Position numbers and translations under genes: made by a program. From NCBI RefSeq assembly GCF_001659605.2, contig NC_035173.2, forward strand, positions 8,119,769 to 8,183,768: a stretch of DNA of 64,000 nt, read 5' to 3'. This stretch comes from Manihot esculenta (taxonomy: Eukaryota > Streptophyta > Magnoliopsida > Malpighiales > Euphorbiaceae). Below, one piece after another: positions 1 to 12,670 of this stretch. The notes under the pieces were generated by a model, which saw nothing but the letters and a program-made list of their open reading frames with translations, made no database searches and was not told the origin of the DNA. Numbering within the stretch: position 1 is the stretch's first letter; every line of letters starts with the position of its first letter.

Positions 1-251
1 TTACAACAACTATAGTTAAGTGATTGATAAATGAAAGATTATTCTATCACCCAACAGGTAGTGTCTTTACTTTTATAACAATTCTCAATCGATGATAAAT
101 CAATTATTGAGTTAAACCCATGAATTCTCTGCGTCTATCCTAATTTTGTACGGTTATTTCTCTCAATAATAGTTGAATATTCTCCCCCCCCCCCCCCCTT
201 CCCTTTTTCTAATATCACACATGAAATTAGAAATCCAACTTAAATAAGCCC

Positions 252-336
252 CTTCCATTACATAAAAAACAGCCCAATATCCAGAACCAGAAGCAATTTA
301 AGATGACTTCCACTACATAAAAAACAGCCCAATATC
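252..336. repeat. Direct repeat, two 30-bp copies 55 bp apart
   Basis: A 30-bp segment at 252-281 recurs at 307-336 with one mismatch. It lies downstream of the TAF6 exon in that gene's orientation, inside its presumed first intron, and looks like a small local duplication. Confidence 0.8.
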
Positions 337-391
337 AGAACCCTTAATAGAAAGAATGACACTCAAATAGCTGATTACACATTTCAAATAC

Positions 392-604
392 CTCGACATT
401 TCTGAGGCTGAGAGCAGTATCAACATCATCAGAGGTCAAGGTAGTCCTCTTGGAATGACGCATACATTTGATTGCTTCTTGCATGATCTCCCGCATGCGA
501 TATTCGACATCAGGAGCGAGAGAAAGGGCTGCATCTTCACTTAAATTGTTTATACCAATGCTTTGCGCTATCACCTCTATTGTCTCCTTCGGCACTATAC
601 TCAT
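392..604 (-). CDS. TAF6: TAF6 histone-fold exon (TFIID subunit), partial at left edge
   Basis: TAF6 is a TFIID (and in other eukaryotes SAGA) subunit that pairs with TAF9 through an N-terminal histone fold. From the ATG at 602-604 the 71 codons read MSIVPKETIEVIAQ through to LSLRNVE, the whole conserved histone fold. The frame is open upstream to 712, but residues before MSIV do not look conserved, so the start at 604 is preferred. Directly after the GAG codon is a good donor (GTATTT at 391-386), and the reading past it loses similarity, so this is coding exon 1. No exon 2 is visible in the remaining 390 bp, so the gene either continues beyond the window or is a fragment. The exon itself shows no damage. 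Confidence 0.75.
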
Positions 605-779
605 CTTCCGGCTCGCAGAATTCAGATGCTTCGCCAATTCATAACCATGGCTCCATGGACAAGGAAGCAAAAACCAGTCTTTGTACTTAAAACTCTTCCG
701 CGCTTGTAGCAAAGAACCCTTTCAAAGGAGAATAGCTTCGATGAGAATCCTTGGCGAACGATTTGACAGGACTAAGTAG

Positions 780-1864
780 TAATTTTCTTTTTTTTTTTTT
801 ATCTAGGATTCGGCTAAATTAAATTAAAAAATAATGCTTTATTAAATATAAATTCTATTCTTAAAAAAAATATTAAGATAAAATTAGTATATGTCTCCCT
901 ATTTTGAAAAAAAAAACATAATAATTTTTAATTATTTTTTCTTTAATTATATATAGAATGATCAAATTATATTTGAGTAAGTGTTTTCATTTTTAAATTA
1001 TATTAAAATTATTAAATATATCATTATATTATGTTAAAATTAATAAATATGTCTTTTAATTTTTTTTAAGTCAATAATTTAATACTTGCATTTTGAAAGT
1101 AGAAAATTGGAAAAAATGCACTGTTTTCTTAGATAAAGTTATAATATATGCATTAAATTATTGAATTATGAAAATCAAATAAAATATTTATTAATTTTGA
1201 CATAAGTAATTTATTTAAAAATAGCTTCATATAAAAAGAAAAAAGAAAACTTAATTTTTAATTCTTGAGCTATATAAAATTAACAAATATGTCCTTGTAT
1301 TTAAAATCAATATTTATGGTTCATTTATTTAAAAAAATAATTTGTATTTAAAAATATTTTAAAAAAATATAAAAATTTAATGATGTTACGTTCGTTAAAA
1401 ATCTTTTATTTGATTAATTTAATCAATAATTTTTTTTAGTGTTTTAAACATTTAAATTTAAAAATATTTTCATAAACACTATATCAAGTCTCAGCGAAGA
1501 TTATCCAATCCAAAATTATTAAACTTATTAATATTTGAATCATGCTCAAATCCAATTAAAATTTAATTGATTGAATAATACTATGTTCATTAATTTTATA
1601 TATTTTAATTAATAATTTATATTAAAAAATAATATTTCTAAAATATTTAATTCTAATTTTTAAATGAAAACATATAAAAATTATATTAATATTATCATAA
1701 AATATATATTCTATATTAAATTTTAGTTTTTGTAATGATGAGGATTGTAGATAGTTTTTTTAGTTTTGTTTTTGCAAATCCAATATTATACTAGTAGGCG
1801 ATGCTTAAGTGATAATATTATGAGATTTAGAAAATAGAGTTTTTGAGAAAAATATTCCTCTTTT
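780..1864. other. AT-rich intergenic DNA, no gene seen
   Basis: Strongly AT-rich sequence with A and T runs and many stops in all frames. No coding similarity, RNA gene or clear element is recognisable. Confidence 0.6.
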
Positions 1865-2640
1865 TTATCCGTTTTCCTTTTGTCCACTAGTGACATCTAA
1901 TCGCCACTCTATTATAGTGACATTTATTTCTGCCACTCAGATCCGTATGTACAACGTGTCAAAGCGCCATTTAATTCTCTCGATGTGCATGCGCGCTGGG
2001 CTGCAAAGTGACTGGGTCTGCTCTCCTTTCTCTGGTCACATTACCAGATTGGGCTTCTTTCAAAAGGGCACTCGTCTGAGGTTTGTCCAACTTGATTCCT
2101 CGACTGGGCTGCGACATGCCTTCCTCATTAGGGCATGCCCTTGTTCTAGGTATAGAAGACTCGACAGTTATCAGGTGATATGCTTTCAATCTCTTAGCCT
2201 GAAAATTTATTTTTGAGGAGGCTTACATGTGGTGGTTGAAAGTCTGACGATAGTGTTTTTCTTCAACCCATCACAAAGAGAGAAGAATCTACTTTGCTTT
2301 GTTTTTCTTATATCTTCTTAATATAGTTTTGGCAATGAAAATCCTTCAGCCTTTTCTTATTGGATTATATATTGGTGCTTTTTATGCTTCCAAGCCAAAT
2401 CTTCGTCCTCCATTGCTTATCTCTGGCAAAGGCCAATTGAGGTTTTGATTGTGGGATTTAGAGAGTTTGTAATTTATCTTTCGTTATTGATTTAGAGATT
2501 TAGATTGACTCCTAATGATATTGTCTCTCGTCTATTTCTCTTTAGGCTCTGTGCTTATGTTGTTGGTTGATTTATAAAGCTTTTTAAGTCTTGATCCCCA
2601 TTCTACGTCATTTCTAATTAAGTAAAGACTTAGATAATAG
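1865..2640. mobile_element. Possible diverged LTR-like relic
   Basis: This block is less AT-rich than its surroundings. Around 1938-1980 it has a TCCGTATGTAC motif followed by GCCATTTAATTCT. The same pair in the same order occurs inside the LTRs of the retrotransposon at 42193-47702 (TCCGTACGTAC, then GCCATTTAATTCT). I read it as an old solo LTR of a related family. No ends or target duplication were found. Open frames at 1890-2216 (+) and 1971-2189 (-) have no recognisable product. Confidence 0.3.
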
Positions 2641-3600
2641 AGATCGGCAAGAAGAGAAAGGCGATAAAAAGACATGTTGCATTTCTTTGGTTTGGAAGTT
2701 TGAACATATTGTATGCATGTGGACTTTTAACAAAGGGAAGCTCCCTTATGCTATTTGATAAATTCAAGTTCAGTATTGCTCGTCACTCCTCGAGGCCGCA
2801 ACTTTGACTAGGGTTGGGCTTTGGGCTTAGTCCTTAAGCCGGGTGTAATCTAGTTGGGCTTTTGTCTTGTATCCTTATATCTAAGTCTAAAACCTTTTAT
2901 CCATGCAAATTTTACATTTTAAAAAAAATGGCACTCAAAATTCCACTCGTTCAAAAAGTTTTCTAAAATTATAATTTTAATTTTAAAAGGAGAGTGGTTA
3001 GTCTATCTAATATAAGAAATTATAACTAAAAAACAATGAATAACCCCTTTTTAACATATAGCACCATATTTTATGAGTTCCTTTTGAAAATTAAAAATTG
3101 AAAAAAAAAATACAAAAACAACTTTTTCATCAAAGTTTTGTTCAATTTTATTAATTTTGTTAACTTTATTTTTTATTAAAAAAGGAAAACCCATTAAGAA
3201 ATTTAACTTTTTTTGAAAAAAAAAACAACTTTAGGTACAGTAACATATTTTTTTCATTTTAATTAATTAAGTTTAAAGATTATATTCACTTACCTTTTAA
3301 AAATTGGATTTTGATTATAAATACCTTTTTAATCTAATCTATTTTAATTTAGTTTTTATCTATTTATTTTTGTTCATATATCAAAACAAAAATAAATATA
3401 TTTTGTACGAAATGTGTTGGCTGTATATATATATATATATATAGCCACGGTTTGAACCGTGAATTGGACTGAAATCTTGTAGGAAGGGGACTGGTTACAA
3501 ACTTTTCTTTTTTAAACCAAAACTAGAATTAGAACCAAAATCATCTTATTCAAACTAACAATTCGGTCTGATTTCAATTAAATTTAAATATATATAAAAA
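2641..3600. other. AT-rich intergenic DNA with a TA microsatellite
   Basis: No gene seen. A (TA)n run lies at about 3424-3442. Confidence 0.6.
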
Positions 3601-3616
3601 TATTCAACCAGAGGAT

Positions 3617-3642
3617 GCCACGTGGAAAGTTTACCACGTGGC
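3617..3642. promoter_or_regulatory. Palindromic pair of G-boxes
   Basis: GCCACGTGG at 3617-3625 and its exact reverse complement CCACGTGGC at 3634-3642 are separated by 8 bp. Each contains the core CACGTG, the binding site of plant bZIP and bHLH factors. No gene starts nearby (the IQD start is 3.3 kb downstream), so regulatory use is unproven. Confidence 0.5.
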
Positions 3643-3662
3643 TCCCCGTAGTTAGATACAGG

Positions 3663-3695
3663 GAGAGAGGGCCACGCGGTGCCTGGCCCTCTCTC
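3663..3695. repeat. Perfect 12-bp inverted repeat (hairpin)
   Basis: GAGAGAGGGCCA at 3663-3674 is followed after 9 bp by its exact reverse complement at 3684-3695. The hairpin lies 20 bp from the G-box palindrome in a short GC-rich island inside AT-rich DNA. Confidence 0.7.
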
Positions 3696-3759
3696 TATAT
3701 GTGCCTACAGCCAACAGCCTAGATTACAAACCCAAAAGTGGCAAACGGTTTAATTTTGT

Positions 3760-4962
3760 ACCGTTTCAATTTTTTTAAAAATTTTTTAAAAATAAATTTT
3801 CTTTTATAAATATCAACATTTTACTTCACTTAAAATCGTCTAAAAAATCTCTCAATTCTCCATTCAATTCTCTCAATATTTTTTTTAATTTTAAATCATT
3901 TCAATCCTATCAAATTATTCTCATTTTCTTAAAAACTTTAATATTTCAATTTATTTTTTTCAATTTCTTTAAATTATTCTTATTTTCTCAAATATTTTAA
4001 TAGTTTAATTTAATTTTTTATAATATGATAAATTGTAGAAATTCATCGATGAGAGCAGATGAGGTAAAGAAAAAACAATAAATTTTATCAATTAAGATAA
4101 ATTTAATTTTTATTTTAGACCCATAAATTCTGATACTTTTAATAAATTATTTGATAAAAAAAATTTAAAAGTTTAAAGTTTATACTATTTTATATTTTAA
4201 TTTAAACATTTAAATTTTAAATAAATTCATCAATATTTATTTATATTAAATTTTAAATAAATTAATTTTTAAAATTAAAAATATAATTAATTTTTAAAAT
4301 TAAAAATAAAAATAATTTTTAAAATTAAAAATAATTAATTTAATTATTAAATATATAATTCACGTAAATTTTATTTTATAATAATAATTATAAATTTTTT
4401 ATAATAAACATATTATTTAATGAAAAAATAACAACATGCAAAATAATTAAAAGAAATATATTTATTATAAAATTTTTATAATTATTATTATTAATATAAA
4501 ATAAAATTTATTCACAATCAAAATTACTGACTGTATTTTCAATAGTTAAATTACTATATGAAATATATCATTTAATTATAATTAAATATAAGTTGATATT
4601 ATTAATTTATATTTAAAAATGATAAAATATTATATTCAATAATCTATTCCAACTCTTATATTTTAATTTTTAAAAATTAATTAAAATAAATATTGATTAA
4701 TTTATTTTAATTTAAACATTTAAATTAAAATATTGTTATAAGTTATAAAAAGTAAATATGTTAATATAAAAAGTAAATATTAATAGATTGATCAGTTGTT
4801 TAATTATAAATTTTTAATTTTTCGTTCTATTTAAATATCATCTCTCATATATATATATATATATATTTATTTATTGTAATCTTTATTTTGAAATACAATA
4901 ATAAAATATTATATTTTCATAAATATAAAATAATTTAAATATTAGATTTCTCATTTATCATT

Positions 4963-5009
<47 letters not shown>

Positions 5010-5680
5010 TACTATTAAATTTAATAATTTTTAAATTAGATAAAATTATACTAAAATATAAATATTGAATTAATTTTAATATAATTAACGAATAAATCTC
5101 TATATTTTTAATATTAAATATCAAAAATTTTTATAATCAATATATTTAAATTAAAATTTCTTTCATTAAATTTTATCATTAAACGTGTATAAATATTTTT
5201 ATTTAAATTTTTTAATCAATTCACTTTTATATAAATAAAATTTAAGGGATAATTTATTAAAAAGAAAATTATTTGAGTACTTTATTCAAAAAAATATTAT
5301 TATGTAAATGTTGTGAAATTTATTTTAAATTTTAACAAATTTAAAAGGAATATAAAATTAAATTCTTAAATTAATTAAATTCTAATTTTCTTTCAAACTA
5401 AACTCAAAATATTGAAATCAATTAAATTCTATAAAAATCTAAGAATTAGAGAGCATATTAAATATTTTTTATTGATTAGCATTTGTTGTCCAGAAGGAGA
5501 AACGTCCATAAAAAGAGCATACTGCTTTTAAATGTGATGCGTTTAAGACTCGTCAGCAAACCAACAAGCTACAGCTGGTTAAATGTCTTGTTGATAAAAA
5601 TTGATCAAACTTATTATAATCAAAAGTCTAATTTTAATCCATTGATTAAATTATATTTTTTGCAAACAAATTCAATTTTT
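3760..5680. other. AT-rich intergenic DNA with microsatellites
   Basis: Very AT-rich. Contains a (TA)n run near 4846-4866 and an (AAT)n run at about 4967-5007. No gene seen. Confidence 0.65.
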
Positions 5681-5684
5681 TTAA

Positions 5685-5961
5685 GGCCTCCTTTGTTTTG
5701 CTGAAAACATTTTTCTCATTTTTAACCATTTGAAACACTCGGCAATGTTGATCTAACAAGGAAAATGCCATCTTTGTTTCCAAAAACAAAATTATTTTCT
5801 AAATTTTGAAAATCTCATTAAGATCACTGCACACTATATATATGAATTTTAGTTTAATATTTTAAACAAATAATGAAAAATAAACTATTTTGTAAGAAAA
5901 AAAAACTATCTGAAAAAGTATTTTTCACATATAAATCATTTTCTACAAAACAAATGGACCC
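5685..5961. mobile_element. Putative MITE (short inverted-repeat element)
   Basis: The left end (GGCCTCCTTTGTTTTGCTGA) and the reverse complement of the right end (GGGTCCATTTGTTTTGTAGA) match over most positions and continue as A/T-rich homology. The length is about 277 bp with no coding capacity. No clean target-site duplication was found, so the superfamily is uncertain. Confidence 0.5.
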
Positions 5962-6917
5962 AAGATGAACAGAGATGATGAGGATGCAATATACATATGA
6001 CAAGAAAATGGAACTAGAGACTCAATGCCAGTAACATGCAAACACAGAAACAAGTCATCATCAATCTTTTTTCCTTATTACAAGCAAAAGTGCAAGTTAC
6101 TTAAATATAAAACAATAGCCCACAAGAACAAGGCCTTTGTGCTTACTGTACCACAACAATGCATGAGGAACAGAAACTCTTTGATCTATAACCTAATCAA
6201 AAAGGTCAAAGACATGAACATGGTACAATCCCATAAAGCACACAAACAAAACAAACAAACTATCAAAACCAAACAGTCTCTTGCTATAAAATTCTTTAGT
6301 TAACATGTTATCCACAAGTCCCTAAAGCCATTGACGTGTTTTTCAGGTCAATAGAAGAAGAAAAGGGCCACTTGAGGGCAGAAGAAGAAACCCAGGAAAA
6401 AAAAAAAAAAAAAAAAAAAAGAAGTGGAATACGGACGTAGCCCCAGCAGCAAGCAAAGCAAACTTTCTTTTGGCCAATCTGATACAACCCATGTGCAAAA
6501 AGTAGGCTTAAAAAGCAAATAAAATTATGCATTTCTTAAAATCAATCCATCCGTCCTTTCTATCTAATCTTTTACTTTTCAGTCTCTATTATTACTAATT
6601 ATTTTTTGTGATTTAGTGCCCACACTCCAGCTCCAATGCTCTGTAAACCTGGCAGATTATCCCACTTAATTACAGCTAACTTATGCTTTATTATAAGATC
6701 AATATCTTATAAAGCATCTTCTAGACCAGACCAAACCAGTGAGGCTTTCTATTATTGTACTGAAGATGACTGAGTGAAGTATGTCACCTGCAGGTTTTAA
6801 ACTTTTCTCAAATATCAGTAATAATTGAAGGGCTTACTAGTGCCATTGGATGGTGTAGATATAAACTCCAGACAACCTATATTGAGCATATATTGGCTTG
6901 AGATTACTAGGTGGAAA
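5962..6917. other. Upstream region of the IQD gene
   Basis: No gene is recognised. There is a poly-A run of about 23 at 6398-6420. The open frame at 6025-6303 has no similarity I can see. The 5' leader and promoter of the IQD gene must lie here, but no convincing TATA box stands out. Confidence 0.4.
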
Positions 6918-8544
6918 ATGGGTATCACTGGAGAGTTGGTTAGAAATGTCTTCTCTAGAAACCGCTCTGTTGGAACTCATGAAAGCAATACTAGTGTAAG
7001 TCACAATCTTTATCTCTTCTTATGATCTTAGTTGTGGCTCTGATAGTCTCTTTTTCCAATTTCAAGTTCATTAACAAAGCTTGGATCAATCCAGGGTAGA
7101 AGCAGTGCAGGTGATAAGAGAAGGTGGAGTGTTGTTAGATCATACCTCTGTGGGGATGAGTTTAATTCAGTTCTTGCTGAAGAAGATTCAGCTTCAATCA
7201 AGAGCTCAGAGGCCACTGTTACACAGCCTGTACTAGAAGATATCCCCAAAGAAGATAGAGTCAAGGAAAAGCATAATTCAACTTCCAAATTATTCCAGCA
7301 AGAAGATGCAGCAATCATCATCCAGTCAGCATTCAGAAAATATCTGGTTAGTTCACTTTGGTAGAAACACCTTGGAAATAGATATTCTCACTCTGCAATT
7401 AAATATCATGCAGGAAAATGACTTTCTGATTCTAGGGTATGTCTGTGCTTGAATTCCAGGCTAGACGTCTCATCGAAGAAATCAAATCAAACGATGGTGA
7501 GAAGGAGCCTGCAATGGAAATGGAAAGTCCAAGTAGGGATTCTGTAGGCACATCAATCGAAGTTCAGACTGCAAATTCTGTGGAAGTTCTCTCAGTTAAA
7601 TTGGAAAAAGTGGCTGTTCATCACAGGATGCAGAAGAAAGCCAGAACTCAGGTTTTGAAGATAAAGGTAAGGCTGCAAACCATTGTGCCGTCCTCAATTA
7701 ATTAGTACATACATAAATAGATATACTATTTAGGACATTTGAGTTATTACAGGACGACTGGGATGATAGCACAGTGAGCAGCAATATAACCAAAATGAGG
7801 ATTCAGAACCGAATGGAAGCAACAAACAGACGCGAGAGAGCACTGGCTTATGCTTTTGCACAACAGGTATGATGATATCCTTCCTGGATTGGAATGTGAA
7901 TAGAAATTCGAGTTCTAGTGCTTAACTAACACTACTTTGTCCCATCTGTTTATAGCTAAGAATCTGTTCAAAGAGAAAACAAACCAGATCTGATGATACA
8001 GAAACCAATATGGGCTGGAGCTGGCTAGAGAGGTGGATGGCAACTCGACTTTCAGAATGCTCAGTTGAAAGTTGTACAAGTAAGACATACATGACACAAA
8101 GCAGCAACCATGGAATTCCAGCTAGAAAGAGATTTCTTGATGGAGCAGAAGAAAAGGAGAGCTGTGGATCTAATGAAGTTTCTGTCCAATTTGATAGCTT
8201 AGCAATGACTACAGCAAATCACAAAGAGGGTTTAAACCCAACCAGGAATCAGCTCAAGTCTTCAAGACCCATTTCAAGGCGTAAAACGGCACCAAGCAAC
8301 CAAATCCTGAAAGAGCATAACAAGGTCAGATTTATTTGATACAATACCTGAATTTGGCAGCAATACCTGAATTTGTCAGCTTTTCTTCTTGTCATAAATC
8401 AGTTTGTCAGTCCTTTTTTTGTTCTTATACTATGTGGAACAGGTGATCAAGAAAGAGGGCCAAAAGGAGAGCGAGCAACATAAAGAGCACAGCAGCAAAA
8501 AAGAAATCAAATGCAAAGATGCCTCTTCTAAACAACTGGCTTAG
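6918..8544 (+). CDS. IQ67-domain (IQD) calmodulin-binding protein, 6 exons
   Basis: IQD proteins are plant calmodulin-binding scaffolds, often on microtubules, plasma membrane or in the nucleus. Exons: 6918-6995, 7095-7346, 7436-7666, 7753-7866, 7956-8324, 8443-8544; all borders are GT-AG, giving 381 residues. The start MGITGELVRNVFSRN fits the family N-terminus; an in-frame ATG at 6825 is open but its added residues are not family-like. An IQ motif (AAIIIQSAFRKYL) closes exon 2 at residues 98-110, and the exon 2/3 junction continues the helix as in IQ67 domains. Exon 4 carries the conserved WDDSTVSSN block and RERALAYAFAQQ. The C-terminus is basic and low-complexity. It most resembles the IQD33-type subgroup; that subgroup call is an inference. 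It converges with eIF1A on the other strand. Confidence 0.85.
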
Positions 8545-9415
8545 GCTTTAGCTCCTTTTGCAATTTCTTGAGTGAGACTTCCCATGGAACTTTGTCCAGT
8601 CCTCCTACTTGCTGTCCATTTCGCCAATAATGCATGTGACTTCAAACCTCGCCTTGTAAATGTAGCTTCTTGAAATTTATTATATGAAATTGATAAACCT
8701 TCAAGAATTATAAATTGGCATGGAAATGCAGCTACTTGACCTTAACATGCAAAAATCAAATGACATGATACTCGCATCATAACAAGTCTTTGAATACAAT
8801 TCTACATTTAGTAGCTTGTGAAATATTAACTCGTGCAATATCTGTTAATTTCCAAAACAATCTCCCCAGCTCCTGCTCCTCCTCCTTACGTATTGAGAGC
8901 AAATCAGCACCAAGAGCTGATAACTAACCAAAACCTTAGGATGCAAATTTTCAACAAGAATACACAAAGGAGGAGACAAATCACACAGGAAACAGTTCTC
9001 AAATATAATTAATTTAAAATTATAGATTAAATATTTTAATAATAAAATTTCATATATATATACACCTTTTTGATCTCCCAATCACAGTATCAAACAGAAA
9101 GAGACACCAGCATAAATAACAAATTTGAATGGGAACAACCATTAAAAACCAAAACCTAAGAATAATGGTCAAGCATCCACATTAGGCACCTAATTTCTAG
9201 GCAACCATAAGAGCAGCAAACTTCACAAAGACAAGGCATGAGGCCTAATAACAGAAACGATAACAGATATTACATGAAATATGATCCGTTTAGCATCTTA
9301 ATTTCCAATTTATAAAGCACAAACCCTCTTTTAGGGCTTTTAATATCAAAAGCCACTCTCATGAACAATCTCTCTTCATAGCTAAATATAAAATAACACA
9401 GTCAATTCCCAAACT
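8545..9415. other. Convergent intergenic region
   Basis: Holds the 3' ends of the IQD gene (+) and eIF1A (-). No further gene seen; the frame at 8845-9081 has no recognisable product. Confidence 0.5.
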
Positions 9416-9853
9416 CTAGATCTTATCAATATCTTCATCCTCAAACTCGATATAATCATCACCAGCACCATCATCCTCCTCATCAAGACCTCCAGCAATA
9501 CCCTCATTGAGACGTGTACTCTCAGGAAGTTCACCATAGGCCTTTAGAAGTCTAGCTTCATCTGGCATATACTTCAAGATAACATCAGCCTTGTCATCCT
9601 GATAGTCACGCAACCCAACAAGAATTATATCACCAGCGGCAATCCAGACCTTCTTGTGCATCTTCCCTCGAATGTGACAAAGACGCTTGGAGCCATCAAT
9701 ACACATGGCTTCACAACGGCCATTGCCAAGCATGCGAAGCACTTGGGCATATTCCTGTCCATCTTCCTTAAAGATGAGCTCACGTTTCTCATCATCTGCT
9801 TCATTCTTTCCTCTCTTCCTATTCTTACCTCCCTTTCCCTTATTCTTTGGCAT
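9416..9853 (-). CDS. Translation initiation factor eIF1A
   Basis: eIF1A binds the 40S A site, promotes scanning and start-codon selection, and helps recruit the ternary complex. The single coding exon gives 145 residues, the usual plant length, from [18 protein letters not shown] (basic N-terminal tail) through an OB fold (about 30-105, with [16 protein letters not shown] and [19 protein letters not shown]) to an acidic tail ending [10 protein letters not shown]. The frame is open 7 codons upstream (9874), but the conserved start is at 9853. A 5'UTR intron is likely: acceptor just before 9864, donor at 10486/10485 (AAAG|GTGTGC), so the leader exon starts near 10,600. Head-to-head with the tRNase Z gene; intronless CDS with a leader intron is common for this family. 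Confidence 0.95.
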   Translation of the reverse strand: MPKNKGKGGKNRKRGKNEADDEKRELIFKEDGQEYAQVLRMLGNGRCEAMCIDGSKRLCHIRGKMHKKVWIAAGDIILVGLRDYQDDKADVILKYMPDEARLLKAYGELPESTRLNEGIAGGLDEEDDGAGDDYIEFEDEDIDKI

Positions 9854-10487
9854 GCTTTCTGATTCTGTCACCAAAACAGCACAGATCAGTTATTTTAAGA
9901 TTGCAATATATACAGAGACGTGAACTGAAACCCTAATTTCATTCAAACTAAGAAATTGTTGCACATGCATTTCCACATAAAACCCAGGAAGAATAGGACA
10001 AACTGAAGAAAGATAAACAATTTGCTCAACACATACACTTCCTCAAACGCAAAGAAGAGAGACCTTTGAGTCAATTCAGAAAACCAAATTAATTTAATTT
10101 TAGTAAGCAACAAATTTCAAACAAAATACAACAAATTAAGGACCTAACAGCATCAAGTTTTCCCAATTTCCGAAACTTATTATTTAAAAAAAAAAAAGCA
10201 AATAAAAATCACCAACCAACACGCAAAATTTAGAACAATTCCCAGATCAAAAAAAGAAGGAATTAGAAAAACGAAACCGAAACAAAATTCAAATCAGTAA
10301 CAACTAAAAACAAAAATTCCACATAGTATTCTGATCAGCAACAAACTAATCGATGATGGAATCACATAGACAAAAAAAAATGTAAAAAAAAAATTGAAAA
10401 TTGAAAATTAGTTTGATTAAAATTACTTCAAGCAAAAATAAAGCGGATATAAGCATAAAAAATAGAAAAAGAAAAGAAAAGCACACC

Positions 10488-10645
10488 TTTGTGAGAGGTA
10501 GCGTAGATAGAACAAAAGATGCCGATAGAAATCAATCAGTGATTGTGATTGTGTTTCTGAAAGTTTCAGCCCTAGCCTGTTTTTGTAGCAAGGCAAACGC
10601 TATACGGGTCAAGCTGTGCCGCCTCACCTAAATATTGGGCCATGG
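10488..10645 (-). promoter_or_regulatory. eIF1A leader exon and promoter
   Basis: On the minus strand a GGCCCA (site II / TCP-type) element at 10636-10641 precedes a GC-richer leader that ends at a GT donor at 10486/10485. GGCCCA motifs are typical of promoters of plant translation genes. The exact transcription start is inferred. Confidence 0.45.
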
Positions 10646-10649
10646 ATCC

Positions 10650-12540
10650 ATATTTGGGTCCTGACCTAGGATAATGGGATATATGAAAATTTAATCTTGT
10701 TTTATAGAATTTCATATTATTGATTATGAGTAAAAAAAGAATTTTAATAAGAATTCCATGTAAATTAATCCATAGTAAAATAAATAAGTTATAATTTTAA
10801 AATGAGATTAATATTAATATAAGGTGTAAAAATATTTTTTTTAAAGTGTATGATATACAATTTAATTCAACTATAATCATAAGTAGGCATTTAGAACCTA
10901 TTTATGTGTGAAAATATTTATTTTTTATTCTGTGAAATTATCTATTTTATTTTCTACAAAAAGATTGAAAGATAAAAGAATGTGTTAATTGTGAATAATT
11001 AAAAATAATTTAATAATTTTTTTATAATATAAAAATTAAAAAATTATTTATGAATAATTTAAAATATTTAAGTATAATTATAATTTTAATTTTAATAAAT
11101 ATAATAGGAATCTCACATCATAAATTTCTCTGTATTGTTTTCAAATACCAAAAATTTTATTATTAATTTAAAATATTTAATTAAGTAAATAAAATTAATT
11201 ATAAGTACTAATAAATAATAAATAATGAATGATAATAATAATAAATATTTTTCTTTATTATAATCATACTTATTATAAATTATTCGAGTTTGAGCTCTTT
11301 GACTAATGAAAATTTATACATACTCAAATTTGAGCTCGATTCGAGTTTTAATATTAGAGTTTGAGTCTGATGCACTTATAAAATTGAATTCAACTTATTT
11401 AACGAGTACGTTCACAAATCTATTCAATACATCAATTCACATACTTGCTTATAAATTTTAAAAATGAGTCAAGTTTATAAGTTTTAACAGGTTAAATACG
11501 GTTAAATTCAAATTTGATTTATTTATTAACGAGTCTAAATATTAAGTTCGAATTTGACTTGTTTAGAAAACAAACTGAATACAGTCGAATTTTTATTTGA
11601 GCCAATATTTAAATAGCTTGTGAATAATTTAATTTATTTACGTTTCCAATTATAAGACATTTATCTACCAATATCAAAATTTCAATTTAAGGTGTCAATA
11701 AAAATTGTTCCTCCAATCAAAGTTTTCGCATCAATTTACTCTTAAACACTTCATGTATGATAGAATGTAAATTTTGTTAATATTTTAATATTTTATTGTT
11801 CTAAATTTAAAGTTAAATGAATTTGAACATTTTTATTTGTTGATATTTTAATTTTGAAAAGTTGAGTGATGATTGAAAGGAAAATGGATATTAAATATAT
11901 CAAAATACAATTTTCTTATTTGCTTTATGCTCTTAGTAATTAGGAAATTGTCATTTTAAAGGATAGCATTTGGTGGGTAGACACACCTTTTGACTCTTAG
12001 ATAATTTTAGAATCAATTAGTTAAATATATTTATATATTTTATAAAATTAAACTCTTTATTTAATTGTTTAGTAAAAAATTATAGTTATTTTTTTTATTA
12101 AAAATAATTATTTAATTTTTTTAAAAATTTTCAATTTAATAGAATGATCATTCCATTAATTTAATTTAAAATTAATTTGAATAAATTAAAAATTAAAATT
12201 TTAATATTTATAAAAATTAAATTAAATTAATTTTAAATAAAAATTAATTTTAATTATATTGATTGTTGAATTTTGTCGATTAGACTTTTTAATAAATTTT
12301 TATTTTTTAATATTATAAAATTTAATTAAAATATTCTAATATTTATTATAGTATAATTTTTTTATATTATTAAAAATAATATATTATTATTATTAATTAA
12401 TTTAATTTAATCAATTTTTTATTAAAATTAAATAAAATTACACTCAATTTTTTAATTAATTCAATTTTTTAGATAAGCTCAGAAGTAAGAGAAAAACTAA
12501 ATTCGTAGCCCTAAAATTAAATGTCTTATCTTCAAGAAAG
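10650..12540. other. AT-rich intergenic DNA, possible degenerate repeat
   Basis: No gene seen. Between about 11280 and 11640 there are several imperfect GAGCTCGATTCGAG-like and TTCGAATTTGA-like stretches, suggestive of a decayed inverted-repeat element, but without recognisable ends. Confidence 0.35.
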
Positions 12541-12670
12541 AAACTGGCTCAGTTTAGCCCAAATGTCTCTGCAGCGGGACACGTACCAGTGAAGACGAAA
12601 ACCGAAAACCTCTCTAAAACCCTCTCTTTAATGCAATCTTGTCTCAATTCAACACCACCACTACCCCAAA

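Noticed and set aside
183..198. Poly-C run as a structural (i-motif) element
   Set aside because: A single homopolymer run of about 16, prone to assembly error; no supporting context.
6825..6917. 31-residue upstream extension of the IQD protein
   Set aside because: In frame and open, but the family starts at the MGITG motif and the added residues are not family-like.
9854..9874. Seven-residue N-terminal extension of eIF1A
   Set aside because: The conserved family start [11 protein letters not shown] is at 9853, and a splice acceptor fits at 9865.
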